DNA of 64,000 bases, taken from the NCBI RefSeq assembly GCF_027579695.1, contig NC_083582.1:31200964-31264963 (forward strand), in the 5' to 3' direction. A program made the position numbers and the translations under genes. This document shows, one piece after another, positions 43,310 to 54,783 of this stretch. The stretch is from Neoarius graeffei. Its lineage: Eukaryota > Chordata > Actinopteri > Siluriformes > Ariidae. Position 1 is the first letter of the stretch, and every line of letters starts with the position of its first letter. Below the pieces are notes generated by a model. It saw only the letters and a program-made list of their open reading frames with translations. It was not told the origin of the DNA and did no database searches.

Positions 43310-43358
43310 CTCCTCTGCACTGAACCTTTCACATTGGGTGGTCAGAAGCTCCTCAAGA
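43310..43358 (-). CDS. mylpf: mylpf exon 5 (49 bp)
   Basis: Completes a split Phe codon and encodes LEELLTTQCERFSAEE, with acceptor tcctctgcag and donor gtgggt. The sequence is the family's FLEELLTTQCDRF segment; the D to E change is conservative. Confidence 0.96.
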
Positions 43359-43470
43359 CTGCAGAGGAAGAGAAAAGTTCATTTCATAAGTGTATGCATT
43401 TATCCAAAAATATGTCTGTCAGAAAAACTTAAAATGAACTTAAATTGAGCTCAATGAGAAGTGCATGTAC

Positions 43471-43549
43471 AAATCTTTCTTGATGTAGCCGGTACCCTCT
43501 GGGTCGAGAACCTTGAAAGCACTAACAATGACGTCCTCGGGATCAGCAC
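43471..43549 (-). CDS. mylpf: mylpf exon 4 (79 bp)
   Basis: From split Gly codon: [20 protein letters not shown] then YIKKD plus TT, matching the third EF-hand-derived region. The donor is gtacat after GATTT, weaker than the others, but it is the only GT that keeps the family sequence KKDF-LEE. The acceptor is ctttaag. Confidence 0.95.
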
Positions 43550-44013
43550 CTTAAAGATTACGGATTTGTTATGGAAGCTAACAATGACAATGTTATAATC
43601 AATGTCAAATGTTAGATGATAAATTTCATAATCACGTTATGTTTTACTTTGTCAGTTCCATACAGAACTGTTTCAGTTTAAAGTGCATATCACGGGTAAA
43701 TTCAGGAGCAAGATCAATGTAATTCTCCTATTTTATATTAAACTTTGGTCAAATATCTGTAACATTCTGCATTCTCTGCGATTTTTTTTACCTTGCGCAA
43801 TACCAGAAAAATTCAGTTGAAATCAAGCCATTTGAGGCGAATTGGTCCGCCTTTGAAAAAACTTGCCATTTGGATTTCCCGGCAAACATTGATTTTCGTG
43901 ACGTCGCGTGCGGGACGCCTCCCTCTGAATCCTACGTCAGCGCTGGTTTGTTTATGAGAAAATGACCTGGTGGTTTTCTGCAAATTTCTTCAACGTTATC
44001 CGTAATTATTAAA

Positions 44014-44183
44014 ATGGTTAAAAGATGTATCGTAGGAGGGTGTAGCAACACCAATCTTGATGGGATTAGTACTCATCGTTTTCCAAAAGACCGGACAATA
44101 AGAGAGAAATGGGAGCGCTTGGTCTACACAGGCTGTGCACTGAAACCGTGCAAAGCTCTCTCAGCCTGCTGGCGTTTCCGCAG
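44014..44183 (+). pseudogene. THAP-domain exon in mylpf intron 3
   Basis: ATG at 44014 encodes MVKRCIVGGCSNTNLDGIST then HRFPKDRTIREKWERLV, ending at donor gtaacg (CGCAG then gtaacg). C-x4-C, HRFPKD and the following Trp are hallmarks of a THAP finger's first half. It is opposite in strand to mylpf. It differs from the two THAP exons at 38360 and 39639, so it comes from another element family. The transposon ends were not resolved. Confidence 0.72.
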
Positions 44184-44439
44184 GTAACGTCACGAATCTG
44201 GCTCCAGACTCCCTTGGGATTTTTCCAGATGCGTTTTGTTATTTTATTTTTTTTCTGCTGTAGACAGATGGCCTCATGCAAAATTACCCTTCTGGATGAG
44301 TGTGTAAAGGGACATACTTTCATATAAAAAAAAACAACACAAAATTGGTCCAGAATACGCCTGTTAAGTAGCTAGTGTTAGCTAAGTTGTAGGAAGCTAG
44401 CTAATGTTAAAGTTAGCAACAGTTGTGCATAGCATGCAG

Positions 44440-44560
44440 CCTTAGAAAAAGGGGAAAAAAAGGGTTCCTCATGGAACCCTCTCTGAAAAGGAAACCATCT
44501 GTTGTATGGTTCTACATTGAACCAGAATAGTTCCCACAAATCAACAAACTGAATTCTTGA
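44440..44560. repeat. Small inverted repeat (GGGTTCCTCATGGAACCC)
   Basis: GGGTTCCTCATGGAACCC is itself nearly palindromic and is followed by a GGTTCTACATTGAACC palindrome; a MITE-like remnant within mylpf intron 3. Confidence 0.6.
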
Positions 44561-44633
44561 CAGTAGAAGACATGCTCTTGTATAATTCTGTTTCAAATGG
44601 CATAACCTTGGCTAATGCTACTGAGTAACCTAC

Positions 44634-44814
44634 CCTTCAGCTTTTCACCAAACATGGTGAGGAAGACAGTAAAGTTGATTGGACCACTGGCCTCCTTGAT
44701 CATGGCCTCCAGCTCCTCGTTCTTCACATTCAGCTGACCCATGGAGGCCAACACGTCCCTCAGATCGTCTTTGGTGATGATGCCGTCCCTGTTCTGGTCG
44801 ATGATGGTGAAGGC
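44634..44814 (-). CDS. mylpf: mylpf exon 3 (181 bp) with the metal-binding EF-hand
   Basis: Encodes [20 protein letters not shown] then [20 protein letters not shown] and [20 protein letters not shown] plus G. The loop [12 protein letters not shown] is the intact first EF-hand, the divalent-cation site of regulatory light chains. Acceptor tcttttcaaag, donor gtaggt. It follows exon 2 in phase 0 and gives phase 1 for exon 4. No stop or indel. Confidence 0.97.
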
Positions 44815-44935
44815 CTTTGAAAAGAATTTTACAAAGGCTTCATTTCAGCAATAAATTCTCAGAAATGATAAAGGAGAAACAAGCTCTGCTCTGCTCTAAT
44901 ATTATAGGAAAGTGAATTTGTTAGTAGGTATATTA

Positions 44936-46515
44936 CAACCCCGATTCCAAAAAAGTTGGGACAAAGTACAAATTGTAAATAAAAACGGAATGCAATAATT
45001 TACAAATCTCAAAAACTGATATTGTATTCACAATAGAACATAGACAACATATCAAATGTCGAAAGTGAGACATTTTGAAATTTCATGCCAAATATTGGCT
45101 CATTTGAAATTTCATGACAGCAACACATCTCAAAAAAGTTGGGACAGGGGCAATAAGAGGCTGGAAAAGTTAAAGGTACAAAAAAGGAACAGCTGGAGGA
45201 CCAAATTGCAACTCATTAGGTCAATTGGCAATAGGTCATTAACATGACTGGGTATAAAAAGAGCATCTTGGAGTGGCAGCGGCTCTCAGAAGTAAAGATG
45301 GGAAGAGGATCACCAATCCCCCTAATTCTGCGCCGACAAATAGTGGAGCAATATCAGAAAGGAGTTTGAACATATCATCATCTACAGTGCATAATATCAT
45401 CAAAAGATTCAGAGAATCTGGAAGAATCTCTGTGCGTAAGGGTCAAGGCCGGAAAACCATACTGGGTGCCCGTGATCTTCGGGCCCTTAGACGGCACTGC
45501 ATCACATACAGGCATGCTTCTGTATTGGAAATCACAAAATGGGCTCAGGAATATTTCCAGAGAACATTATCTGTGAACACAATTCACCGTGCCATCCGCC
45601 GTTACCAGCTAAAACTCTATAGTTCAAAGAAGAAGCCGTATCTAAACACGATCCAGAAGCACAGACGTCTTCTCTGGGCCAAGGCTCATTTAAAATGGAC
45701 TCTGGCAAAGTGGAAAACTGTTCTGTGGTCAGACGAATCAAAATTTGAAGTTCATTATGGAAATCAGGGACGCCGTGTCATTCGGACTAAAGAGGAGAAG
45801 GACAACCCAAGTTGTTATCAGCGCTCAGTTCAGAAGCCTGCATCTCTGATGGTATGGGGTTGCATTAGTGCGTGTGGCATGGGCAGCTTGCACATCTGGA
45901 AAGACACCATCAATGCTGAAAGGTATATCCAGGTTCTAGAGCAACATATGCTCCCATCCAGACGACGTCTCTTTCAGGGAAGACCTTGCATTTTCTAACA
46001 TGACAATGCCAAACCACATACTTCATCAATTACAGCATCATGGCTGTGTAGAAGAAGGGTCTGGGTACTGAACTGGCCAGCCTGCAGTCCAGATCTTTCA
46101 CCCATAGAAAACATTTGGCGCATCATAAAACGGAAGATACGACAAAAAAGACCTCAGACAGTTGAGCAACTAGAATCCTACATTAGACAAGAATGGGTTA
46201 ACATTCCTATCCCTAAACTTGAGCAACTTGTCTCCTCAGTCCCCAGACGTTTACAGACTGTTGTAAAGAGAAAAGGGGATGTCTCACAGTGGTAAACATG
46301 GCCTTGTCCCAACTTTTTTGAGATGTGTTGTTGTCATGAAATTTAAAATCACGTAATTTTTCTCTTTAAATTATACATTTTCTCAGTTTAAACATTTGAT
46401 ATGTCATCTATGTTCTATTCTGAATAAAATATGGAATTTTGAAACTTCCACATCATTGCATTCCGTTTTTATTTACAATTTGTACTTTGTCCCAACTTTT
46501 TTGGAATCGGGGTTG
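44936..46515 (+). mobile_element. Tc1-like element, long terminal repeats, mylpf intron 2
   Basis: CAACCCCGATTCCAAAAAAG and its inverse next to TA (44934-44935, 46516-46517), with long inverted-repeat ends of which AAGTTGGGACA recurs subterminally. It inserted in mylpf intron 2, opposite to the gene. Confidence 0.93.
45298..46295 (+). pseudogene. Tc1-like transposase pseudogene
   Basis: ATG at 45298 opens [21 protein letters not shown] frameshift near 45362 then moves the gene to the frame [20 protein letters not shown] (HTH). The DDE motifs are [14 protein letters not shown] (about 45727), HDNAKPHTSS (about 46002) and CSPDLSPIENIWRIIKRKI (about 46090), ending GDVSQW-stop. A TAA at 45996-45998 sits just before the second catalytic region. 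There are two breaks in all, so decay is moderate. Confidence 0.9.
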
Positions 46516-46517
46516 TA

Positions 46518-47272
46518 GGATTTGTGCTCCATCCCCAGATCTCAAAAAGAGAGTCTTTAACTGACTGGACTTTCTGACATTATGGATGTCAAGTTTAGCC
46601 ATGTTTCTAGACCCTTGTCATCATTATCAATTTCATCAGAAGTTTTGGCACCATTTTAAGCCCTTTATTCAGGATATACTGTTCACTAAAAAAACTCCCA
46701 CTGCTCATTTTAGCATCAGTCTGAGAGAAAAATACGATGTCCATCAAGCTAATTGGTTTGTTTATGGACCGTTACTGATGTTTGTTTATCTGTGTGAAAT
46801 GTGGACGCATTAGCACACTCTGAGGACAACGCCTCTACAACAATTTATATGATAACTGTCCATATAAGTAAGAACTGGTTCTGCTTTTGGTGCCAGAGAC
46901 CTAGTGAAATCTGAGAAAATAACTTTTAGCGGAGTGCCATACTTAAGAGAATATGGTAATACATTGACCTGATTTTTGATGGCTTTGTGACCATATGACG
47001 TCCGTATGTACGAATGTGTGCCACCAAAGGGAACCTGATGGTAAGTGCAAGGCAATGTATTTCAAACACTTGACCACCGGACAACGAAATTTGTATCTTT
47101 AATTTCATAAGATGGATGGGTTTTTATCCAGTGCCTATTTTAATTTGCTTTAAAAAAATAACATGAGATTCTTTACTAACACATTTTATAGAAAATATTC
47201 ACAGCAGTTCCATATAAAATGAGTTAAAACAGTTTTATTAGTCCACTAATTTGTTGGACAGTTGACAGTTTC
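46518..47272. other. mylpf intron 2, no feature recognised
   Basis: AT-rich sequence without supported exons or repeats. Confidence 0.45.
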
Positions 47273-47643
47273 TGTCATGTAAGGGTGATAGACAGATGTA
47301 AGTGCAGGAAGAGTTTTATTGAAAACACGCTAGCAAACAGGTCCAAAATGGAGACAAAGGCAGAGTCAAGAAACAGGCAGTGGTGGAGTGAGCCACAGAC
47401 AGGATATCAGAGATAATACAGTACTCACAGTCCAAAAACACAAACAGGGTCAAAAGCAGAAAAGCAAAACAAAATATAAGGCTTGGTAACATCAGATGCA
47501 GGGTACAGAGTGTATATTTCACAAACTCTGTGTGTTACTGAGAGTCCTTATATGCATGTGCTGTGATTGCACTCTAATCAGGAACAGATGCATGGGAATT
47601 AGTCCTAATGGCGCTGCACACTCCGACCTGACAGATGTAAGCA
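47273..47643 (-). mobile_element. Probable solo LTR
   Basis: On the minus strand it begins TGTCAGGTCGGAGTGTGC, has AATAAAA toward its end and finishes CTTACATGACA. The TG...CA ends and poly(A) signal fit an LTR. GACAGATGTAAG occurs near both ends (47291, 47640), but no clear target duplication lies outside. A non-LTR retroposon is the alternative. Confidence 0.45.
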
Positions 47644-48085
47644 GACAACTGATTGTTATATCAAGTTTGATATTGGATGGTAACTACAGTGTCTTGCAAA
47701 AGTATTCACCCCCCTGGTGTTTGGCCTGTTTTGTAGCATTACAAGATGGAATTAAAATGGAATTTTGGAGGGTTAGCACCATTTGATTTACACAACATGC
47801 CTATCACTTTAAAGGTGAAAATTGTTGTTTTATTGTGACACAAACAATCATTAAGATGAAAAAAAAACCCAGAAATCTGGAGTGTGCATAAGTATTCACC
47901 TCCTTTCGTATGAAACCCCTACATAAGAGCTGGTCCAACCAATTGACTTCATAAGTCACATAATTAGTTGATTAAGCTCCACCTGTGTGCAATCAAAGTG
48001 TCACATGATCTGTCACATGATGTCTGTATAAATCAACCTCTTCTGGAAGGACCCTGACTCTGCAACCTGCCTAAGCAAGCAACAT

Positions 48086-49436
48086 AAAAACCAAAGAGCA
48101 CTCCAAACAGGTCAGAGACAAAGTTGTGAAGAAGTATGGATCAGGGTTGGGTTATAAAAAATATCCCTAACTTTGAATATCCCAGGAAGCACCATTAAAT
48201 CCATTATAGCAAAATGGAAAGAATATGTCACCACTACAAACCTGAAAAAAGAAGGCCACCCACCAAAACTCACAGACCGGGCAAGGAGGGCATTAATCAA
48301 AGATGCAATAAAGAAACCAAAGATAACAGTGAAGGATCTGCAAAGATCCACAGTGGAGATGGGAGTATCTGTCCATAGGACCACTTTAAGCCGTACACTC
48401 CACAAAGCGGGGCTTCATGGAAGAGTGGCCAGAAAAGAGCCATTGCTTAAGAAAACATGTTTGGAGTTTGCCCAACAGCATGTGGCAGACTCCCCAAACA
48501 CATGGAAGAAGATTCTCTGGTCCAATGAGACTAAAATTGAACTTTTTGGCCATCATGGGAAATGCCATGTGTGGCGCAAACCCAACACCCTGGGAACACT
48601 GTTCCTACAGTGAAGCATGGTGGTGGCAGCATCATGCTGTGGGAATATTTTTCATCTGCAGGGACAGAAAAGCTGGTCAGGACTGAAGGAAAGATGGATG
48701 GCACTAAATACAGGACAATTCTGGAGGAAAACCTGTTTGAGTCAGTCAGAAGTTTGAGACTGGGATGAAGGTTCACATTCCAGCAGGACAATGACCCTAA
48801 ACATACTGCTAAAGCTACTCTGGATTGGTTTAAAGGGAAACATTTAAATGTCTTGGAATGGCCTCCTCAAAGGCAGAACTTGAAGATTGCTGTACACCAA
48901 TGCAACCCATCTAACTTGAAGGAGTTGGAGCAGTTTTGCCTTGAGGAATGAGCAAAAATCCCACTGGCTAGATCTCATCTCATTATCTCTAGCTGCTTTA
49001 TCCTGTTCTACAGGGTCGCAGGCAAGCTGGAGCCTATCCCAGCTGACTACGGGCGAAAGGCAGGGTACACCCTGGACAAGTTGCCAGGTCATCACAGGGC
49101 TGACACACAGACACAGACAACCATTCACACTCCCATTCACACCTACGGTTAATTTAGAGTCACCAGTTAACCTAACTTGCATGTCTTTGGACTGTGGGGG
49201 AAACCGGAGCACCCGGAGGAAACCCACGCGGACACGGGGAGAACATGCAAACTCCACACAGAAAGGCCCTCGCCGGCCATGGGGCTCAAACCCGGACCTT
49301 CTTGCTGTGAGGCGACAGCGCTAACCACTGCACCACCGTGCCGCCCCCACTGGCTAGATGTGCTAAGCTAATAGAGACATACCCCAAGAGACTTGCAGCT
49401 GTAACTGCAGCAAAAGGTGGCTCTATAAAGTATTGA
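48086..49436 (+). pseudogene. Tc1 transposase pseudogene, split by SINE
   Basis: Readable blocks: HTH with NIPGSTIKSIIAKWKEY, hook GHPPKLTDRARR, second HTH, then [18 protein letters not shown] (first catalytic Asp changed to Asn), a frame change near 48600, [20 protein letters not shown]-type region (about 48785), and after the SINE the C-terminus AKGGSIKY-stop. It carries several frameshifts plus the SINE, so it is non-functional. Confidence 0.88.
48974..49345 (-). mobile_element. SINE family A inside Tc1 transposase
   Basis: 14-bp duplication CCCACTGGCTAGAT at 48960-48973 and 49346-49359. Confidence 0.95.
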
Positions 49437-49660
49437 CTTTGAGGAGGTGAATACCTACAGTATGCACATTCCAGATTTCTGTTTTTTCATCTTAATTATT
49501 GTTTGTGTCACAATAAAACAACAATTTCCATCTTTAAAGTGGTAGGCATGTTGTGTAAATCAAATCTTGTTAACCCCCCAAAAATCCATTTTAATTCCAG
49601 CTTGTATTGCGACAAAACAGGACAAACACCAAAGGGGATGAATACTCTTGCAAGACACTG

Positions 49661-50991
49661 TATATAGTAATGATATAAAGTGAAAGTGCTGGTTCACTGC
49701 TGTTCATCAGAGTCACACCATAATAAATGCCATGGTGTTGTTTCTGGCGCATGGCATGTGGTGTCAAAAAAAGTAATAAATATGTATTCGTAGCTGCAAT
49801 GCACATCTCATTACTGGTATCACTGACAAGACATTGCAGCAATTTATTGATGTGAAAGACACGATACTACACAATTCGATGGTTCATATGCTATATTATG
49901 ATTGTGTGCCCTTGCAAAATTTTGCTCACACACTCATCAGGAGCTCCACTTTTAGGCAGTGCTGAATAATTATATATATATATAACACATATTACACAGC
50001 AGCTGTTGCCTGATTGCCTTTCGAAGGTGTTAAAATGGTCTTGGAATTCATGGCATGAGTTTGGCGAGCTTTAAGGGGTTAGTTTTACTTTTTCCACTAC
50101 CATGACAACCACACCCTTGATTTTACTTTTTCCACGACCATAACAACCACACTCTTACCCCATAAACAAATCAATACCTTCCTCATTCCCATGTTCTCTT
50201 TTCAATGTCAATTACCAACCATTCATTAGAAGTTAAAGTCATATAAATGATTTGCACAAGAAACAAACTAGTTCCTTGCAGAAGGTACACGTAGTCCTGA
50301 AAACTCCAAAAATCTATTGTAACAATTACGCTGATTGTTTTCAGCAAAAATATCCTCCCCAAAAATGAAAGTCCAACACTTGGGGGTATGTTGTTAGTGG
50401 TACATACCATCTGTTGAGCAACACATTCCAGTGGACCCTGAAGGCTAGCATCAGCTGTTTCAGGATTTAGCGCATTCCATGCATAATCAGAATGGAGCAG
50501 GAGTATGTTTGGCATAAACTACCAGACGGTAGTTTTATTTTTAGCTCTGGCATTCCAGGAACCCCCTTAAACACCAGACCTAAAGTGGACACTTCAGTTT
50601 TGCTGGACCATCAGAACTACATTTTAACCTTTGTGTGCTTTGAGGATGATTTCTCTACCCAGTATGATTATTTACTCTTATAAACAGTTTAAAGAAATAC
50701 ATCAGCATTTTTTAATCTCTTGATCTACAATATCTGGAACATATGGACAATTAGAACAGAATTACTTTTGTACTGAGAAAAGAAGAAAAAATGGTTTATT
50801 CGAAACTAAGGGCAGCTGTTGAACTATAGACTTGCGAATCATATTTGTATAGAATGCTTTCATTAATTCTTCTGTCAAAGTTTTTTTGTATATAAGCGGA
50901 TCTCTAAATCATTATCAGTTATCCTTTCTGAAGGAAGAACTTGTGGTTATGATACACATAGCTCTGAAGGCTCTGAGTATTCCTTCAGGAA
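49661..50991. other. mylpf intron 2, mostly unassigned
   Basis: A short (TA)n at 49972-49984; no exons or recognised repeats. Inverted short motifs such as TTACTTTTTCCAC recur near 50090 and 50125. Confidence 0.4.
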
Positions 50992-52220
50992 CACTGCAAA
51001 AAATAAAAATCTTAGGAAGTTTATTTGTCTATTTTCAAGTCAAAACATCTAGCCACCCTTATTATAAGACATTATTGCCCAACAAGCAAAACCTCATTTA
51101 GCTAGAAAGGCTAGTTTTTAGACAGTCCATCTTGAAAATCTTGTATAGACAAAATGTCTTGAAAAAGTCTTATTTGGAGCACCTTTGAAAATAAAACAAG
51201 TTTTTTTTTAAAAACAAGTAAGTACATTTTGGACATTTGTCAAATGCGGTTCATCTTGTTTCAAGAAAAAAAAAACAAAGTATGCTTGTTTTGGGAATAA
51301 ATGAACTTTACTGAAATCTTTGAATCTTTCATTACAATTCATACATTTCAAAACATATGTGAACAACACTGACAAGACTGAGCTCCTTCTAGATGCTGTA
51401 CATACTCTAGACCAGACAAGTACCTTCAAAAAGTTTTAGTGAGGTCTTTTTGGAATGCTGTGAGTTAAGTTCAGTGTTTGGTTGGTTGTTTTTTTTTTTG
51501 TGCCTGATCGTAAACCCCTCGTACACATGAATAGTCAGCGCCCCCAAAATGCACTGTTGCTTTGGCGTTGTGTAAGCACTGTAAGTCAAAATGCGTAGAC
51601 TTTTTTATTTTTATTTATTTATTTATTTATTTATTTATTTTTGGTGCCTGAGGTCTTGGGGAAGTGGAATCTTAAGAGATGTTTTAATGTTTGAATGTTG
51701 AAATGGGAAGAAAATAAACTTGTTGCAATGCTACACGTGTCGTCAACTTGATTTAAGATCGTCTCTGGTCTCATATCTAGAGTATTTTACTAATTACAGG
51801 TCACAAAAGGAGAATCTTTTAAGCTAGCAATGCTTAGTTGTAGAATTTAACAATCCTAATATTAGTATATTTATCTTAAATTCAGTTTTTACTGCTAAGA
51901 CTTTGTCATGAATTTAAGTGAAATACCCTTAAAATGAAAGAAATAAAAATGACTTGAATGGCTAAATGTAAGAAGTGCGATCTTGTTATAAGAACTATTT
52001 TGATTATTTTGAGTTAATCAGATCTTGCATAATAAGTTCCCCAATCTTATTTTGGAATTATTTCATCTAAAAACAGGTTAGATTTTTCATCTTACTTTAA
52101 GAAATCTTACCAAGTCAAATTTGACTAGTTCCATTGGCAGATTTTTTTCACCTGATTCAAGCAAATATGCTTTGTTTTAATCTTTTATTTCTTATTTTTG
52201 AAAGGCCATTTTTTGCAGTG
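50992..52220. mobile_element. MITE-like element with CACTGCAAAAAA termini
   Basis: CACTGCAAAAAATAAAAATC at the left and ATTTTTTGCAGTG at the right, with AAATCTTA and its inverse nearby. It is the CACTGCAAAAA-type non-autonomous element common in fish. No target duplication seen. A (TTTA)n run is at 51604-51642. Confidence 0.65.
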
Positions 52221-52565
52221 AAAGCGTAAAGTAATTAACGGAACTGCTTTTGGGCCAGTGTTTTAACATTTCTCTTATATGTGTCTCATCTGAACTTGCC
52301 GTCATTGGTCCTGTGAAGTGGCTGCAGCGTTGGATTTGCATTTATTTTGCATTGCATTGTATTTGAATTTGGAGTAATCAGGCTTTCTGTGCATTTCTCT
52401 GGAGCATACTGTTAAAATGTAGGGTGGGAGTTGGTTGAGAGCTTTAATTTTCTTTCAATTTGTGTTTAATTATTCCAGCATAATTACACATTTGAAATCC
52501 ATGTGGATGAATCTGCGGACGAATCTTTTACATGGTGTGGAAGTTGATTGAGCTGTAAGTCTTAC

Positions 52566-52658
52566 CTCCTTGTACTCCTGGATCTGGCTCTGCTCAAACA
52601 TGGAGAACACATTGGAGGAGCCACCCTCTCCCTGCCTCCTCTTGGCCTTTTTGGGTGC
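52566..52658 (-). CDS. mylpf: mylpf exon 2 with phosphorylatable serines
   Basis: Encodes [20 protein letters not shown] then [11 protein letters not shown], 31 codons between acceptor (ccacatccctag) and donor gtaag. The basic N-terminus followed by SSNVFSMF is the myosin light-chain kinase site of regulatory light chains. It starts directly after the ATG-only exon 1. Confidence 0.97.
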
Positions 52659-52954
52659 CTAGGGATGTGGAAAACCATTTCAAGAACATATTTTTGTCGT
52701 GAAATAAGCTGAACAAGGCCAAGGTATCTCCATGGAAATATACCAAACTTTTTTTTTTGGACAGATTGCTACTAGAATTCGTTGTTGCCAAACATTTCTT
52801 TAAGAATACTTCCAAGTCAGTTTTACTAGTACAGTATCTGGAAAGGCAGTGAATATTTAGATAACTTGGTGTCTGAAACCATATCAAGTCTACTTTCAAA
52901 GCTGTCTGAAGTTTGAAAATCTGTACCTCCTGAAGATGCAGCAGGAACACTCAC

Positions 52955-52957
52955 CAT
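52955..52957 (-). CDS. mylpf: mylpf exon 1 coding part (ATG only)
   Basis: Minus strand CCAAGAG-ATG followed at once by donor gtgagt. The coding part of the first exon is only the start codon, as in other regulatory light-chain genes, and joins exon 2 to give MAPKKAKRR. The six coding pieces (3, 93, 181, 79, 49 and 102 bp) sum to 507 bp, that is 168 residues plus stop, the normal length. Confidence 0.93.
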
Positions 52958-53057
52958 CTCTTGGGGTTATGTGGAGTTTAAGAGGTCGGTCAGGAGAAGA
53001 GCCAAGAGCCTACGCCAAGTCCATGTGACTGACATACATTCTGACACTATGGAGCAT

Positions 53058-53094
53058 TATATACTAGTACAGGAGAGCTAACTATAGCCACATG
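53058..53094 (-). promoter_or_regulatory. mylpf core promoter: TATA box, MEF2-like site, E-box
   Basis: TATATA at 53058-53063 lies about 100 bases upstream of the start codon. CTAACTATAG (53078-53087) is one or two bases from a MEF2 consensus, and CACATG (53089-53094) is an E-box that myogenic factors could bind. Position and spacing suit a muscle gene; binding is inferred only. Confidence 0.55.
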
Positions 53095-53368
53095 ATCAGG
53101 TTTGGCAATGAAAGAGAGAGCAAAGGAAAGTAATAGAAGGAGTGTGGCTTCAAGTATCACCGTTTGCTTCTTGGCTAAAATAGGCCTGAGACGTCTTGAA
53201 TTCAACCCTGCAGGTTCTGTTTACTGTTTGGTACAGCCTGTGGACTTATAAGGAGTGACACTCTGTTTACTATTTAATGACTTTTTTTCATTATGGAAAG
53301 CTTATTCTAAACAGACCCAAGACTCAGCATAAAGTAAAGCTTGAAATTTCTAACATAAGTGGTGTACC

Positions 53369-53598
53369 CAGGCCCGTTTCAAGCTATTTGGGGGCCCTAG
53401 GCAAAGGGGGATCTGGGGCCCATAATTATCCCCCCCTCAACGAAAGGCCTTATGGCCGCCTACCCACTGAAGACTTAATAAATAAACAAACATCACACAT
53501 ATTGTAATCATTCTTACGATTTTTACTTCATAAATGAACTCTTTACATTATTATAAATAATTATCAAACCCAATTAAACACAAGAATAGACAAAATAT

Positions 53599-53670
<72 letters not shown>

Positions 53671-54756
53671 CAAATATGAAAATAAGACAAAGTAATATAA
53701 AATGTGCAAATAACGCAACACTAAATATTTACAGTATATACACAAGTAGAAATAACTTCAAATGGTGATTAAATGATTACAAACATGAATAAGAATCTTA
53801 ATAAGAACCAGCACACACAGAAAAGTGCAAAAGGTATAGAAAAACACATAAAAATTTAAGAATACACAACTAGAATCATGGGCAAAATGTCTAAAACTGC
53901 TGCTTGCGGGCTTTGGCTTCAGCAAAGGCAGCCACAATACCCTCCATGTCCAAAGACCTGCGGACATCACATTCAATTGACATCAGTGCCACTTTTTTAC
54001 ATAAATAGGCTATTTATGTAAAAAAGAGCTTTCTTGTGAGCCATCCCCTGTCCTACTCCATTCATGCTCACGACACACTAGCTACTTCTGATGAAAGCCA
54101 TGCAGCTCGCTGAAACTAACTCTGACTATGACATTTTGATAAACACAATAAGTTAATCTGGGAGAAGTTGACAGTCTTTCACCTATTTGTGTGGCACATA
54201 TTAGAATTTTTAGCCAGTCCTTGCAAGGTTGTAAGCCTGTTGTGCATGACAACGTTTACATCACTGCTATAAACACTGTCTACAAGATAACTACCATTAA
54301 TGTAAGCTAGCTACCAAATTTGCTTGTCGACCCGCTTGGTATTAATGAGTGTATACATTCTCACTTACCAGTGTCTTGTTTTTTTCTGTCTTCCTCTTCC
54401 CTTTTCTTCTTTCTCTTCTGGCTCCCTGAGGGGTAATTTCACTTCATATTTGATTTTGGTTTTTTTTGCTGCAGAGCTCTGCAACCACTTGACTGGACGG
54501 AGATGGGCATTGAGGGGTTGACAACAGACTGTCATTGCACTTTTCGGCCAAAGCATGTAGGGAGGCACTGTTGTGCGTTAGGGGGCCCCCCTTGGAACTA
54601 GGGTATTTCAACAAGTGTCATTAGGCGCTGCGCTGCCGCGCTCAAAAAGTTGTCATTGCTATTGAATACATAACCAGTCGTTCGGCAGCGGGGGCCCTTC
54701 GAGGGCTGGGGCCCTAGGCAATTGCCAGGTCTGCCTACCTTGTTGCAATGGGTCTG
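53369..54756 (-). mobile_element. hAT element (CAGGCCCG), near-perfect 8-bp TSD
   Basis: GGTGTACC (53361-53368) and AGTGTACC (54757-54764) flank CAGGCCCGTTTCAAG and the inverse of CAGACCCATTGCAACAAG. GGGGCCCTAGGC blocks are inverted near both ends. The minus strand retains small coding remnants (about 54520-54400 with SSAAKKTKIK; 53970-53895 with FAEAKARK). Confidence 0.82.
53612..53667. repeat. (TA)n microsatellite
   Basis: Pure TA run after CACACACACA, inside the hAT element. Confidence 0.97.
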
Positions 54757-54783
54757 AGTGTACCATGACCTCTGTCTCTTATA

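Larger units (their letters stand above)
47687..49660 (+). mobile_element. Tc1 element copy A (CAGTGTCTTGCAAAAG), with SINE
   Basis: Termini CAGTGTCTTGCAAAAGTATT and inverse, TA on both sides. Sister copy B in reverse orientation is at 54784. A SINE is nested at 48974. Confidence 0.93.
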
